From: Globodera rostochiensis
Taxonomy: Eukaryota > Nematoda > Chromadorea > Rhabditida > Heteroderidae
Assembly: GCA_018350325.1 (NCBI GenBank)
Contig: JAEVLN010000009.1
Span: 2,974,459-3,038,458 of the forward strand
Length of the DNA stretch: 64,000 nucleotides
Direction: 5' to 3'
The notes under the pieces are model-generated. The model was not told where the DNA came from and did not search any database. It was given only the letters and a program-made list of their open reading frames with translations. How positions within the stretch are numbered: position 1 is the stretch's first letter; each line of letters begins with the position of its first letter. The translations under genes were made by a program, and so were the position numbers. Of this stretch, positions 23,709 through 37,775 are shown piece by piece.

Positions 23709-26374
23709 TTTTACCATTCAGGGGGGGGGGGAGTATTATTTTAGGAAATATGGTAACTAAAATAATAATAACACTCACGTTAAATAAAATACAATTAAAC
23801 CTAACTTTAATTGAATCTCAGCGGAATTGGATGCTTCTTTATCTTCTTGACGTCGAAGTGCGTGTCAGTCAGAGCCATTAATATAAAAATAAAATCTGAT
23901 ACATTGTTTAAGATCGTTTTTGAATTAAAAGTAAGCTAAACTAGACTAAAATAAAATTTCCTCAAAATCGATTATGAATATAATAACAAAAAGCTCAAGA
24001 GCTAAGTTTAGTAAAACGGCACAAAAAATGTCTTTATTGATAAATGAAATAGGGTTAAAAAATTGCCAAATAGAGGGGCTTTTGAATGGGATAAATTTTT
24101 GACAATTAAGGAAAAAGGACTTTTTTTAAGTTCCAAAGCCGTAGAGAATTTCGTTAGGTGTTTAGGCCTAAGCCACCTTGGCTTGGGGTTCGTTAAGCCT
24201 AGGTTTAAAAATTCGTGCAAACTAGGGACCGGTGAAATCAAATTTCCGGATGCGGATTTTTACTAATGCAGATCACCGAGAACCGAACAACATATAAATC
24301 CCCATAATTTCTTGCTAATTTAATACTGCATTTACACCATTTATGGCTTATGTTCCAAAGACACCTAAAATATTAAATTACAAATAAAAACTAAAATAAA
24401 ATAAACATAAAATAATTCTAAAATGTATAACAAATAATTAATTGCAAAAATATTTTGAAAGAATACTAAACTGATACAAATAAACAAAAAAAAAAAATTA
24501 TGGCTGCAAACAAATAAAAATTGCCTTCACCGCAAATAAATTCAAATAACCTCATATAATTCTAAGAAACTACACTAAGGTTAAATTACAAAAAAAAGCT
24601 CGCATAATTCGAAGCCTAGATGGAGCGAGCGCCAGTGTCTATAACACCGACCGTATAGCTTGTCACGAGCAAGGGCACGCGTATTTAAAAAATACAATGC
24701 ATGCAGGATGAATAAGTATTTCCAATTTAATAAATTTAATTGCGCCTTTATAATTTAATATATGTTAGTTGTTATTTATAAAGCCAATAAAGAGTTGCGC
24801 TTGTATATGATAAAAAGTATAATACTTAAATTAAACATTACAAAAGCAAATTTTAAAATATTCAGAATCAACGACACAAATGACCTAATCTAAAATTTAC
24901 GAGTTTTAAAATTTAAATTATAGTTTTATAATTTAAACTAAAATCTTAAATGTTCTATTTTAAATTTTCTTGGATTAAATAACAAAAAAACAATTTATCG
25001 TAGTAAAATTTGTAATTCTTTCTTTACTATTACTTACAGCGAGAGTTATTTTACTTGGCCTTGAAAACCTGTTTTATTAATTCTAGCAACAATTCCGCAA
25101 AATTACAGTTAGATAAATGCAAAAAAAAAAGCAATTAAATCATTCAACTTATTACAAAAAAGAACTGACATGGTATTTTTTAATGCTCGTCCGCGTATGA
25201 AGAAGCCTGGCGGTTTGTCTGATTTATTGGACTATTAATTAATATTTTTGGTGTTAAACCATTAAATTACCTGTATTATTGAATAATTTGACAAAATTAT
25301 ATTTTTATTTATTAAATAAAACAACAATTTTTTAAATATGGCGCGAAGAATTTAAAATGGAAGAATACCTACGAAATGGTTAAATGGACGGTCAGTTACT
25401 TTATTAAGAAAAACAAATCTAAATAAAAATAATTCCAAATAAATTTTGAAATAAATTAAAATGGAAACATTAAAAAATAATTTACATCGCCCAAATTTTG
25501 CCACAAAAGGAAGTTTGCATATAAGCTTTTATATCAACGAAAATATTTTTCGCATTAAATATATTATTTTAATTAAATCCAGAACGCCCATATTAAAATA
25601 AATGATTACATCTGTTTTTCCCCAATTTTAGATCTTGCAGGCATTGCAAAAGCCCCATCTCTGGAGTCTTTTGGAGTTTAATGAACTAATTCCAAAAAAA
25701 TAAAGCAAATTTTTAAAACGCAAGAAAATTTAAGCGGGACTTAAAAATATTAAACATACTTGACTGAAACATTTATTTTTTCAAAACTAGCTTAGCAATG
25801 TAATAATATTAAAAAAAGAATATAAAACGCAATCATCACCTCCGGATGCATCTTTTACCTTGAACAAACTTTGTTTCGAAACTGGAAAAAATAAATTAGA
25901 CTAGATAATTGCCATAATCTTCTATATTTAATTAACATTAAATAAATAATTTTTTTAGTTCATAAAATATTAAAATATACTAAAACAAAAACATTTTAAT
26001 ACGATTACAAAGACAACAAATGAATAATGATGTCTAATCTTCAATAATTCGGTTTATAAAATACAACACAATAAAAGAGGGGAGAGCAATATAAACAAAA
26101 TATAATTATTATCAGCTTATAAAAATTCATTTCTTCGATAGGAATAGTTCATTGCGTAATAACAGCGCTCATCGTTTTCAACAGTGAAAGAAGTGATGAA
26201 TTTACATATAAAGTAATTAATAAAGAAGCATTCTTTATTACGTCTTGAAATCATTTATTTTAAACTTACTTGTGTTATTTACTGATTAGTTTTTTATTAG
26301 TATTATTTAATATATTAGTTAAAATTAGCTTTCTCCATTCTGAATTCTGTTATTTAGTGACTTACTTTAATAAT
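23709..26374. other. AT-rich background with small open patches
   Basis: Short GC-richer patches at 23825-23880 (open on both strands), 24063-24266, 24620-24711 and 25175-25240 read as short open frames. No complete gene structure was assembled. The 24063-24266 frame (67 codons, ATG start, mixed composition) is also open on the reverse strand over 24008-24241, so neither strand is favoured. The rest is A-rich DNA with nothing recognisable. Confidence 0.45.
24620..24711 (+). CDS. Exon-like patch, 30 codons
   Basis: After GAAGCCTAG (acceptor-like) the frame reads GASASVYNTDRIACHEQGHA, then YLKNTMHAG and TGA (24709-24711). Composition is well mixed and the patch is GC-rich. There is no supporting exon on either side and no known family, so it may be chance or a decayed exon. 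Confidence 0.2.
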
Positions 26375-26742
26375 GTTTTAGTTATAAATCCGCCTGAGTT
26401 ACATAAAAAAATTATGTAATTGATTGCATACATTTAAATATTGTTTTATAATTGCATCGCCCAATTTTTATATGCAGTATCAGTTTTTTAACAAAAAAAA
26501 TAGTATAGCTCTCATCCCTCAAAATTAATATTCGATTTTCACTATTTATATGATAGACCTTATTTTTAATTAATGTGTAATTATTTGTTTCAATGCATTT
26601 AGCAAAATAGTTTTCTTTTATATCTATATTTTCTTAACACTTATACCTTTAGTTCAATTAGTTAATGATTTATAACAATTTAAATGTTTTTTTATATTAA
26701 TTAAATGTTTCCGAGTTTTGCTCTTTCTTTAGCGGGGCCTCG
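26375..26742 (+). repeat. Dispersed repeat, copy 2 (partner at 13671)
   Basis: Same-orientation, diverged copy of 13671-14040 with the same order of landmarks (CCGCC, ATTATGTAATT, CTCATCCCTCAAAATTAA, CGATTTTCACTATT, CAATGCATTTAGCAAAA, GATTTATAACAATTTAAA). It ends near TCTTTCTTTAGCGGGG. No coding capacity was seen. Confidence 0.8.
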
Positions 26743-29700
26743 TCACAGTTATAAATACAATAAACCAATTATTAGTTGCAATGTTAATAAATAATTGTTC
26801 TTTTACAATGAAAACAACTAATGCTCAAATTAATGCCTTTATTTATATAGCAATTTTAAGTAGATCATGTTTTTATTCAATAAAATTGGATTCAAACTTA
26901 ATTGATTTGTTGTTCTTTATAAATTTTTGAATTAAATTAAATTATCTCACTAGGTTTATTTACTATATTGAAAAAGCTTTTAGTTTTTTAAAATTTTTTA
27001 TTGCAATATTTAATTCACCTATAATTGCCTGCTCTGCTCCCTGCGATTTGCTTTGTATACTGCGGTTTTGCCGTTGCATTCATTTCATAACAAATAAAGA
27101 ATTGGCCTTTTTCAAATTGGTCGATATGTGATATTTTCCGTTTCATGCTAACAGTTATTATACATAATTATTTACAATTACGACATTTATAGAATAATGT
27201 TTGTGTAGGTTTTAGTAATTACTTCGAATATCGGCAATACCTTCTATTTTTTTCATTGATCAAACCAGCCGTTCGCTATCAATTTTGATTATTAATTTCT
27301 TCTGTTTAAATCTCTCGCTAATCGAAGGGAGTGGCCTCGTCAGTACGATCTCCGCAAATATTTTAAAAATTTTATTTTTGTTAAGTTGTAAAAAATGCAA
27401 ACTTTAAGCTTTAAATCATTCGTTTTCATTTATTTCTGACAACTTCTAATAAATAAATTCGAATATTGTGCATTTAGTTTTTATTATTATTTTTTCGTTA
27501 CTTTGTCAGACGTAGTATTTATAAATAATATAAAAAGATTAGTCCGCCCACTATATTTACTATCAATTTGCAATGTATTACGGCAATTTGGAAATTTATA
27601 AACACCTAACAATTTAATTAATACATTTTAGATTTATTTTCCTTTAGCAATAGTATTTCTTGTTTTGTTTTTAATTAAAATGAATGCCCTTTTATTGAAT
27701 ATTTGGGGTTTTATTTCAATTATATAAGTTAAATTATAATTTATTATTTGTCACAAATCTGAGAGACATTTTTGTACTTTGGGCTTGACATTGACCTGTT
27801 TTTTTGTTGATTGGCTTTTTGTGTTACTTTGTTTCAGATATTTGTTACTTCCATGAAGGAATTGGTCACGTCTGGCAATCTTTTTTCCAGTTTTGACCTT
27901 GAGTGGTTTAATTGGTTCATGGTGCGTGCTTTAGAAATTTGCATGCTTTTGCCCCACACTCCCTCCACGCCTCTTACAAAATTTTTAAATTAAATTTTAT
28001 ACAATATGCATTATTTCATTATGCATATTTCAATTTTATGTTTATGATAATTTTTATTTTGGAATTGTTCTTTCATTATTTTCAAATTTTAACGCTAAAT
28101 ATTCATGCATGTATTTTCTTAATTATCTTTTTTGTATTATAAAAATACATATTTTAATTTTTTTATTGTTCTTTCACAGATAAATGATAAATTTCCTCAG
28201 TTTAATAACAATAAATAAAAAATTTTTTTTTTGTTTTTGTAAACTATAAAATTTTAATAAAACTCAAATTTAAATAGTATTTAGTTTTCATTATATTTTT
28301 TTAAATTTATTTCTATTGTCAATACTTTAAAAGTTTTTGTTTAATTTTTTGTTTGCGTTTTCAATCTATCGGATTTAAAATAACTTTAATAACAAAATTT
28401 TTTGCATTTAAAAATTTATTTATTGAGGTAAGTGATTTTATGATACACGCATATTATATATATAATATATAAATATAATAAATGGTTCACATGTTGATCA
28501 AAAATAAACAAAAAAGATTAAAGTGCAATTAGTAAAATAATGAAGGTTTATCCTTTGTCTTATTTTGTAATTTTATCATTTACCCAAGGTCGTCGAAACA
28601 GTAATATGCTGCATTTAGAAATTTGATCACTTCATAAAGATTGTTCTTAATAGCATATATTTTTATAGACACAAAATTATGTTTTAATGAGAAAAATTCA
28701 CCTCGAAAATTTTAAAAGCGGAAAATGTTTAGAAAAAGTTTAAACATTTTATAAAAATATTAATAACAAAAGACAGCAATTTAGTTGCGAATTTTATGGT
28801 ATTATAATAGCGCACATTGGGCTTCCCAATTTTAATGGAGGACAATGGTAATGAAATTAAAGAATAAATAAGCTTTTTATGATCCAATTTTATCAAATAT
28901 TTCAAACCGATAATTTGGCGTCCATATAAAATGAAAAGAATAAAAATATTAACTCCATAATATAGTTAAAAATTTTAATTTTTTCAACCAAAAAATTTAT
29001 AACGCTCAAATTGCACTAAATATTAAATAAAAGTATCAAAAAGGCGAATTATTGGAAAAGCAAAACTATACATATTAAATATCAGTGGCATAAGAAACAA
29101 AATTTTTATGGTGAATTCAGAACTTCATCAAAACTTGTCATAAAATATATATAAAAAATCTAAAGATAAAAAGGACATACCTGAAAAAAATTGACCTACC
29201 AAAGAAACATTCAATTTTCAAATGCCTTTTAATAAAAAAATATCGAAGAAGCAGTATGGGGCACAATGGATTTTTAACAAAAAAAAACTGTGATTTATTT
29301 TAATTTAAATGATTAAATTTTTTGACAAAATTAAATGTTTGGTAAAAACTCAAGCATGCGTAAATAAAAAAAAACTAAAATGTATTTAATGAATGAAGTG
29401 GAGGCAAGATGGCTAAATTCATTAAATGGCTCAAATCACAAGTGAGCGTAAAAATGACCCAAACAGCATCGGATTCGGGTAGATTGTGCCATTGATAAAA
29501 TTCAAATCCTTGTCCAGGCATTTTACACATAAGTGTATGTGACCAAAATCATTCATAAACATATTTTATCAACATAAAACATTAAATAATACAAAAAATA
29601 AATACGTGGCGAAAATTGTATAAGTGTCTGAATAATTGGCTAGTAAAATGTGAAAAATGTTGAAATCTTTGGAATGATTTAATACTCTCTGCTCAAATTT

Positions 29701-30382
29701 CATTTAAAAAAATCTTAGGTTTTCATAAAGATATATTAAAAAAATAAACAATAATGAGCCAATTTTAAAAATAATAAATAAAAGTCAAATTTTCTTAGTT
29801 AACATTCTAAAAATCCTGCCAATAAAAAAACAATATAAAATAAAATCTAGCAACAAAATAACAACTTTACAATATAATTAATTCTAAAATTAAATTTATA
29901 TTAAAGAAAAAATATTAAATGTTTACAATTTTCAAGATATTTAAATGTATCTTTAAATAAATATAAAAAAATTAAATTGCATTAATGTAAAGGCAAATAC
30001 TAATCACTGCACTGATAATCAAAAACAACAAATATAATCAAACCACCAAAAAAATTCTTATATACACGAATCAATGGGGTTGGTTAATATTTATTAATTA
30101 CGATAAAATATCTGCGCTACTAAACATGGATGACCATTAAAAGGCTAAAATGTTTCGATTCAAAATGAATAAAACTAATTAGCAAAATAAAAAGTTAGAA
30201 AATAAATGTATATAAAAAATCTAATCCATTTTTATAAAATTACGTGTGATAAAATTTAACCATAATTGGATTAAATAAATAACCTTTTTTTACAAAACAG
30301 CCGAAGATTAAATACTATTAAACAGATTTATGGAAACAGGAAAATTAATTAAACGGTATTTTAAGCAAAAAGAATTTCTTAG
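26743..30382. other. AT-rich background
   Basis: T-rich to about 28450, then A-rich. A small GC-richer patch at about 27318-27358 reads NRREWPRQYDLRKYF. A TTTGTTTCAG acceptor-like site at 27828-27837 precedes an open stretch. Neither amounts to a gene. An ATATTATATATATAATATAT low-complexity tract lies near 28450-28470. No RNA gene or array was seen. Confidence 0.5.
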
Positions 30383-30601
30383 GCCTACAACCATGGTCAT
30401 ACATTCGACGGAACATGTGTGCACAGCCGTTGCGAGTATTACGTGACAACAATGGCAGGATATTCAATGACTGAGCCTGGAACATTCAAGCATTGCGCGA
30501 GTGTCTTGATTCCTCGACAAGGTTATACGGTTTACAACGCTCGACTCAAAAACCCAATGGCAAATATTTCATTCCGTATTTGCATCGAGAAAATAGTATA
30601 A
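30383..30601 (+). CDS. Candidate terminal exon with four cysteines
   Basis: A TTTCTTAG acceptor is followed in phase 0 by 72 open codons ending in TAA (30599-30601). The peptide is well mixed, beginning AYNHGHTFDGTCVHSRCEYY and ending with NISFRICIEKIV. It has four Cys (three spread as C-x4-C then C about 26 residues on, and one near the end), as expected of an extracellular domain. The patch is GC-rich against its flanks. The HTFDGTC string is faintly like the start of von Willebrand D-type domains, but this is not enough to name it. No upstream exon was identified, so it may be a fragment. Confidence 0.4.
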   Translation, partial: AYNHGHTFDGTCVHSRCEYYVTTMAGYSMTEPGTFKHCASVLIPRQGYTVYNARLKNPMANISFRICIEKIV

Positions 30602-31913
30602 GCACAAAACCCTATGTTTAGTCAGGCATTAATATTAATTGCTTTAACATTCACCAATAATAAAAAGATAAATAGAATTTCGCCAAATTTTATATTTTGG
30701 AGTTCGGCCTAATTTCAATCACTTCAGAATTCGCAACTGCCTCAATCGGCAATGGTGGGCATTTAAACTGATTAAATAATAAAGGTGGTTAATGGGAAAT
30801 ATTCAGTATAATTAACACTCAACTTTAACAACGAAATAAATTATTTCTTTTAAAAAAGTTTAGATCAGATCTTTTTCCCAACATCTTTAAACCGAAAGGA
30901 TTCTCAATATTAGTTCTTAAAAATGATCCAGAAATTCACATATAACCCAAGCAGCGCGCTAAAAATCAAAATTAATTATTTAATTTGTAAATGCAATAAA
31001 ACAGTAGTACAATTCAATCAAATATAATGTTTTGTTAATATTATACGAATTCCAAATATTTTACTTACTAAAATAACCTCAAATAATTAACGCATAATAA
31101 ATGGATAAATAAACAATATTTTACTTACACGGTGTTCTGGTAGAGCGGCCTAAAAAAATTATTCGATAATAAGAGAGCAACATAAAAAAAAAACAATGAT
31201 TTTTAAGGTTTATTCGTTATCTCCCAGCTTTGCAAATTCATTTAAAAATTAATCGTTTAAAAAGAATAAGAAATTACTAAAAAAAAATTTAATTATAAAT
31301 AAAATTAAATTTTACATTAAATAAACGAATTATAATTTTTTACCCTTAGTTTAAAAAAATAAAGCTTTAATTAAGTTTTGTTTTTAAATGAAAGGTTAAA
31401 TTAAGTAAATTATTTTAATTTATAATAAATTAGTAAGTGAATTATGATACAATTTAACGCTTTATAGACAATAAATATTTTAAAAGAATAATAAATTTTT
31501 AAAAACAATTATGAACATATGAAGAACGGTCTAATTTATTTTTTAATTAATTAAAAAAACAAAAAATTTTATAAAGATTTTATTTTTAACATTTTGTCTG
31601 CTTCAGAATCGGCCAGAGCAAATTTCCTTAATAAATCATTAACAATCTTTAACTCTTTTAAAACGAATAGTTAATATTAAATAATGTTTAATAGAATCAA
31701 TTTTTTCATACTGATATTTTATAAATGAAACCCTTTAAGTTAATATCAATTTTACTCGAAATAGATTATAAAACGCTGCGAGTCAAAAAGGGAGCGTCCG
31801 GCGGGAACCGACCTTCCAGAGTTGAAATAAAAATTGTTTATTTGATTATGTATATTGATATTGTAGAATTGCTGTTAAAATATTCAAAATTTACACAAAT
31901 ATAAAAATTAAAT
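30602..31913. other. AT-rich background
   Basis: No gene or structured repeat was seen. A short GC-rich patch around 31778-31822 stands out (gcgagtcaaaaagggagcg) but is not open for any useful length. Confidence 0.5.
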
Positions 31914-32096
31914 ATGAATATTAGCTTGATTAGAAACAATCTGTCGATAAATTATCGCTATGTATCTGAATTTCTTCAAAAACAAAATATAAGTCCATTA
32001 CCAATGGAAAAAAGATCCACCATATTCAGCAAAATTCGCTCCGAATACCACACCTGTACAAGTAAAAAAACTCGGGCAATGCTGTGGACATATTAA
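31914..32096 (+). CDS. Small ORF, 60 residues, basic C-terminus
   Basis: Complete ATG-to-TAA frame with mixed composition, including INYRYVSEFLQKQNISPLPM and SEYHTCTSKKTRAMLW. No signal peptide, membrane segment or known domain was seen. A 20 bp tandem duplication (32082-32121) covers the stop codon. In the unduplicated form the frame would end at the same TAA, so the duplication does not change the product. It could be a genuine small gene, an exon, or chance. Confidence 0.3.
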   Translation: MNISLIRNNLSINYRYVSEFLQKQNISPLPMEKRSTIFSKIRSEYHTCTSKKTRAMLWTY

Positions 32097-32121
32097 AACA
32101 ACTGTGGACATATTAAAACAA
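32082..32121 (+). repeat. 20 bp tandem duplication
   Basis: Two perfect adjacent copies of CTGTGGACATATTAAAACAA (32082-32101 and 32102-32121), overlapping the end of the small ORF at 31914. Confidence 0.95.
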
Positions 32122-33658
32122 AATCAATGTAAAATACCAACAGTAAGAAATAGCGAAGATAATACCATTGAAGGAAAAAATTTGTTGATTTTTATTTCTA
32201 AAAAAGATTAGTAAATTCGAGATGTGAAATTTACAAAAATAAATAATTTCCCTAACAAAATGTTTATGCTCGGTGCGTAATTGGATTCAACCGAAAACAG
32301 GTAGAGGACACGGCTCCTTGCATGCGGCCAAAATAAGCTGGCAATTGGCATTTTTTAAATAAATCAAATTAAATTAACGTATAAATGTTTGTGAAGAGCT
32401 CAACGAATAACCATTTATAATAAATAAAATTAAAAATATAACAAAAACGGACAACCTTACGCTGACAGGTGTCGGATTAATGTAAAGTCAAGATCATTTT
32501 AAAAAATTGGTTAAGCCAAAATAAAGAAAATAGTGGAGCCACTCCATAATTTTTTCTTATTAAATTTGGAGTAATTCCGGACATCGAAAATCGCCCAAAT
32601 CAAGGCCTTTCTTGAGGCTCGCAGCATAAATTAAAATAAAAAACAATAAATAATAAACGAAAAATTAAATTAAGCTAAATGAAAATTGGAAAATGTAAAA
32701 TTGTAAGAAAGAATAAGACATGAATCAATCAAGGGATACGGCAAAGTCAAATGGTTGCGCCACAACTGGCACGAAACAGGAAGGACAAGTGAATCAAAAA
32801 TATTTATGCGCTTGCTTTAAACTCATTAAGAATATGTTAAATTAAACTAATAAAAAATTACAATGATAATTCCTATGTTTAAAATAAGTACCTAAATTGA
32901 AAGTTGTAATTTAATTTGCATTAAATAAATGGATTTGAATTTATTTTTACAACAAAGTTAAACAAAATCATTGAATTTTCGGACAGTTATTACATTCTGG
33001 ATCATATTTGTGTTTAAGTCTTCTTATTACTTAACTAAAAATGCAAAAATCAGCTTTATTTCAAATAAAATTTTGTTAAATAAGTAAAAGTGAGCAGCAA
33101 TGGATGGACCATTCCGGGACAAAAGAAGAGCTTTTTACGCACACCAACAAGTAATTTAGAAGTATTCCAAAAATCAAATTAATATTTATAAATGAAAAAA
33201 ATTGTATGAAAATTTTTAAGATATTTAGCGAAACTAATAGCCCAACTCAATTTCCTGTATTGAATGCTAAATTAAATATATTAAAATTATAAATCTTAAT
33301 TTAATAAAAGTTCTTAAAAAATAATTAGTTATTTAAAATTAAAGTCAAACATTAAAAATTTAGTGTTGATCAAATAAAATAGTGCATTTGTCATATATTT
33401 TGTTAGCAAATGATAGTTTAAAAATTCGTTAAATGTCTCACAAAATAACAACTTCAACCCGTACATAGTTAACTTTTCAAGGTTCTTAGCAGCAAGCAAA
33501 GAATAATCCGTTGTCAAAAGTAATATGTAAATTAACTTATCTTGATCATTGAAATCACTTCAAATTATAAAAAGAAATAATTAACGTTTATAAATTATTT
33601 GTCGTTGATTACAACAAACAATATCTTTTATATCTCGGAAACAAATAAACAAAACTAG

Positions 33659-33803
33659 GCATGGCCACGGATTTACCATTAAACAGACCAGTGAGATCAT
33701 CGGCGAGCAGGAAGGGGAAAAAACTGCGCAAGATACGGCAACAGTCCGGGATTGCGACTTACACGTTATAACCATCCTTGTGGGTGTTGTGTTGATTATG
33801 TAA
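33659..33803 (+). CDS. Exon-like patch with C-terminal hydrophobic tail
   Basis: After an AAACTAG acceptor-like site the frame reads HGHGFTIKQTSEIIGEQEGE, then a polar stretch, and ends with CDLHVITILVGVVLIM and TAA (33801-33803), 47 codons in all. The hydrophobic end could be part of a membrane segment, or the exon could continue through a GTAAAT donor at the stop. The opposite strand is also open (33581-33814) but is rich in Cys and Ser. No family was recognised. Confidence 0.25.
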
Positions 33804-36800
33804 ATGTATAACATTTATGGTTGAGGTGATGTGTATAAATACTACAGAGCCGACCTAACTGCAGAGACAGGCTTGGTCATAATATAATTTAGTTAAAATA
33901 GGCAGAGATTTAAAATTTTGTTATACAAATAAAGTAGCAAGTCAATAAAAACATAATTATAAATGAAATTTTTATTTCCGTACTTTCAAAATAATCCTGG
34001 TTATTCCAATTGCATCAAAAACCTCATTTAAAACCCTTGAAATAAAAAAATAAATTGTTAAAATCTTATTAGTTTTCATAAAAAATTGAAAAATTGATTA
34101 ATATAAAATTTTGTAAAATCCACAACAAAATTAACAAATTATCATACAAAAAAATTTAATACACGATTATTTCTTAATAATAATATAAGAAAACAAATTT
34201 TAGGCATTAAACAAATAAAATACTGACTTAAATTCAGGGGTAAACTCAATTAAAAAAATATTAATTATTTTAAAAGCGATATTATGAAAGCATGAAAACG
34301 CAATCACAAAAAATTGATTCAAATAAAAGTTTATTTTATTTATTTGATTCCACATCAATTAATGAATTTTAATGTTTTTAATAAAAACTTGTGATATACC
34401 AGATTGCGATTATTTTTAAGCGTTTTTTTGCTAAATATAACAATAAGCCAACGAATTGAAAGGTTTATTTAAAATTTTTTTTTATTTAGCTTGGCACATT
34501 GTTTAATTTAGTTAATTTTTTTAAGGGTTTTGTCAAATTTCATAAGTAAAATATTTTAAATAATTTGTAAAAGTGTTTGTTTTTAAATTATGAATAATTC
34601 AATGCTTATATTTTCAAGTTCAATAATTTTTTTTGACACTAAATATTTTATTCAAATTAGAATAAATATAACAATAATAAGGTTTTTTTATTAAATATGG
34701 TATTGGGTATCTTCATCTTTGTCCTTAAATTGCAGAGTTTGACGGTGCCCGCTTTTTATATTAGGATATTATTTTTAGTTCAATTCGTTAAACGTATTAT
34801 TTATGAAAGGATATGTGCCGTAAAATTTTTATTAATAATTTGTAAGTAACTTCTATGGTTTTTCATTTATTCCTTTAAATTGTTATTTTTGATGTTTAAT
34901 AGATTATTATTGTCATTAAAAAAATTTCAAAGCATTTTTTATATTTATTGATAATATGTTTTTAACTTTTTTCAGTAGCATTTGATTTTGCATAAATCCA
35001 TTTTTACAAATTTTAATAAAATTTCACATATACTAAATTGTACTAATAACTTTTAAAAAATAAAATATTTCTAATTAAATAAAAGTAAATCGAGAAGATA
35101 TACGAGAAAATAAAATACTTTGCTATTTAACATTTTGTAATATAACTTATTAAAAAATTTTTTTTTTGATTAGGTAACCATCGTCGAGAGCGATGAGGAT
35201 CTCTGTCATAGGTAAGTCTGCAATTATTTAAGGAAAATGATTGTTGATCTTTTATAAGAAACCCTATTTCTTAAAATTAGTAATGATTTTGTAATTATGC
35301 TCATTAAATAAAACAATCTTTAAAATTTATTAGAAATTAGTAAAGAGTCAAGCTTTAAACTAATCATAGATCATTAAAATACGATTTAATTTATTTTAAC
35401 GAATATAGGTAATAATCAGGTTAAACTGCTTTAATAGGTAAAAAAACAAAAATTATGAATTTGGGTTAATAAGTTTTTAGAAATTAGCAGAATTTATAAC
35501 GCAATTAGAATCAATAAATACTTATGGAACTAAACGATATTTTTTGAATTGTTTGCACCTAGTAATGCCGAGCTGGAAGAACGGAGGCATTCCGACTTCT
35601 TAAATAATATCCAAAATTAGATGCCATTCCAGCACTTTAAAACTAATTATATTCTGATAATAACGTTAATAATATTTATTAATATGCAGATAATTAAACT
35701 ATGTTCAATATAAATAATTTTTAAATTCAAATTACATATTAAAGTATTATTTAACATAATTTAAAAAAATTAAATTTCTATCGCCGGATTTATATGTAAA
35801 AATAAATTTAATTCATTCAAGCGCTGCGCAATAATAATTATAATTTACTTAGTTTATAAATGCAATTTGATCGATTAGTTATTTTACAATTTTCGTTAGA
35901 AAAAAATTAAAATAAATCATTTTCAGATATAATTTTATGCAAAATTTAAAAAAAAGAAGGAAATGCCAATTTACAACTCGATAAAATGATCATATTGAGT
36001 GAAATGATTATAACCTAATAAGTTAATTTTGGCGCAAGAGCTCACAAAGTTTTTGTTCTGTGGTTAAAAAATTAAGATCAGTCGAACATTTGGATAGTTA
36101 AAAATTAAAAAGGATAAGAACCAAATCTGACATTTATCCTTTATAATCAATACATAAATTTAAAATAATAAAATTTCAACTAATACATTGACAATATAGC
36201 AGTATTAAACAATAAAAGTTTACAATTTTTTGCATTTAAGCTAAAATATATATTGCAAAGTAAAATAAAAAATGAGTTTATTTATTTAAAAAGAAAAACA
36301 AAGGGTTGGATTTATAAAAATATTAATTTGACACATTACCTACAATAAATCTTTAGTTTTTAAAAGATAACGACAATTCTGAATAATTTAAAACGATTAA
36401 ATCTAAAAGTTGAAAATTAAATAATTAATAAACAGAAATATACAATTTTAATTATTAAAAGCAAAAAATAAATAAAATAGAACATGATGAAACAAAGTCA
36501 GTTATTTCTATTTGGAGCACATTTACCGGCGTTAAATCAATGATTAAAAACACGTTTATATTTACAACTAGCGTTAGTATCTGCTTCACGGTATCAAAAC
36601 AAATTTAAAATTATTGTTGCCATTATCCTTTTAATCAAAATATTGGAAAAATGTAAATTTGCATATGACACGTTAATAGTAGATTAAAATACATTGTGCC
36701 ACGTATTGACAATTTGTCATAAATCGATTAATTGTCTTCCCTATGATTGACTTATTACCAAAAAATAATAAATTATAGAATATTTTAGACATTTTTTTCT

Positions 36801-37710
36801 AAATAAGAAAACCAAACTCAATAAAGTCATGTTTAACAACTTATACAACTGTACACATGGCGAGCACACCATCTTTTAATATCATTACAAAGAATCCGGG
36901 TTATCATGTTATTTTTGTTTGAGTACAATAATATTATCGCTGAACCGTGTTCAGCATACATGTGCTCGTAGTTCACAGATTTGGATTTGCCATTTTTTTT
37001 AATGCTGAGTATAACATTGTGAGTCTGTCTTCTAAATCATTAATTGGTATATAAATATTATTTATTTTATTTATTTATCAAAATGATTCGTATTGGGGAT
37101 TTAAAAATAAAAAAATTTTTTTTAAGTTCGCGTTTCCAGCATGCCCTGATAATGGTGAGAAATATGGCTGGAAATTAAATTATTATTTTAATCAACAACC
37201 TCGATTTATTTTATTTTTTTTTAATTAGAATTTTATAGACCTTTTAAAATTAAAAATTTAAAAATATAGTCTTATCCATTTCTTTAAAAGGTTGTTTAAC
37301 TGCAACTGCTACCCGTCACATTTTTTGCTTTAATAATTTGATTCAAATATTAGTGGTCTATTTTTTAATTTCGTTTGTAATTTATTTGTTTTATTTTAAA
37401 ATTTAGCTTCTCCTAATGTAAACTTATTATGCAATTTTTCACTAAATGATTTTAAATATATTTGCATTACATACATTCTCTTTTTAACATATTTTCATAA
37501 TAATTAAAAATTAATTCTAAAAATAACGCAACTCACATTTATATATTTAACATAAATATTTAAAATAATGTAGTTCAACGAGATAATTAATTTTCATTTA
37601 AAAAAGTTTTTTAAACGAATTAATATATTAGTGCTATTTGCTCACAATCTTTCTCGAGCGATTTAAAGGGTTCGTAATTTTTAATGCTTATATTTGCTTT
37701 GTTACCTAAG

Positions 37711-37775
37711 GGCCAGAGGTGGTGGCGTGGTGGAACGAGCGCCAGATTGTTGTTGGCCTGGCCGTGTGTATATAA
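37711..37775 (+). CDS. Exon-like GC-rich patch
   Basis: GTTACCTAAG (acceptor-like) precedes a frame reading PEVVAWWNERQIVVGLAVCI and TAA (37773-37775). A second frame, reading VVERAPDCCWPGRVY, is also open, so the frame is not certain. The GC content is far above the surroundings. No partner exon was found. Confidence 0.2.

Noticed and set aside
23368..23717. 98-residue plus-strand and 111-residue minus-strand ORFs
   Set aside because: They read the same palindrome arm from both strands and give nearly the same peptide, so the openness is a by-product of the repeat.
24063..24266. 67-residue ORF as a gene
   Set aside because: The opposite strand is equally open over the same bases and neither has splice or homology support.
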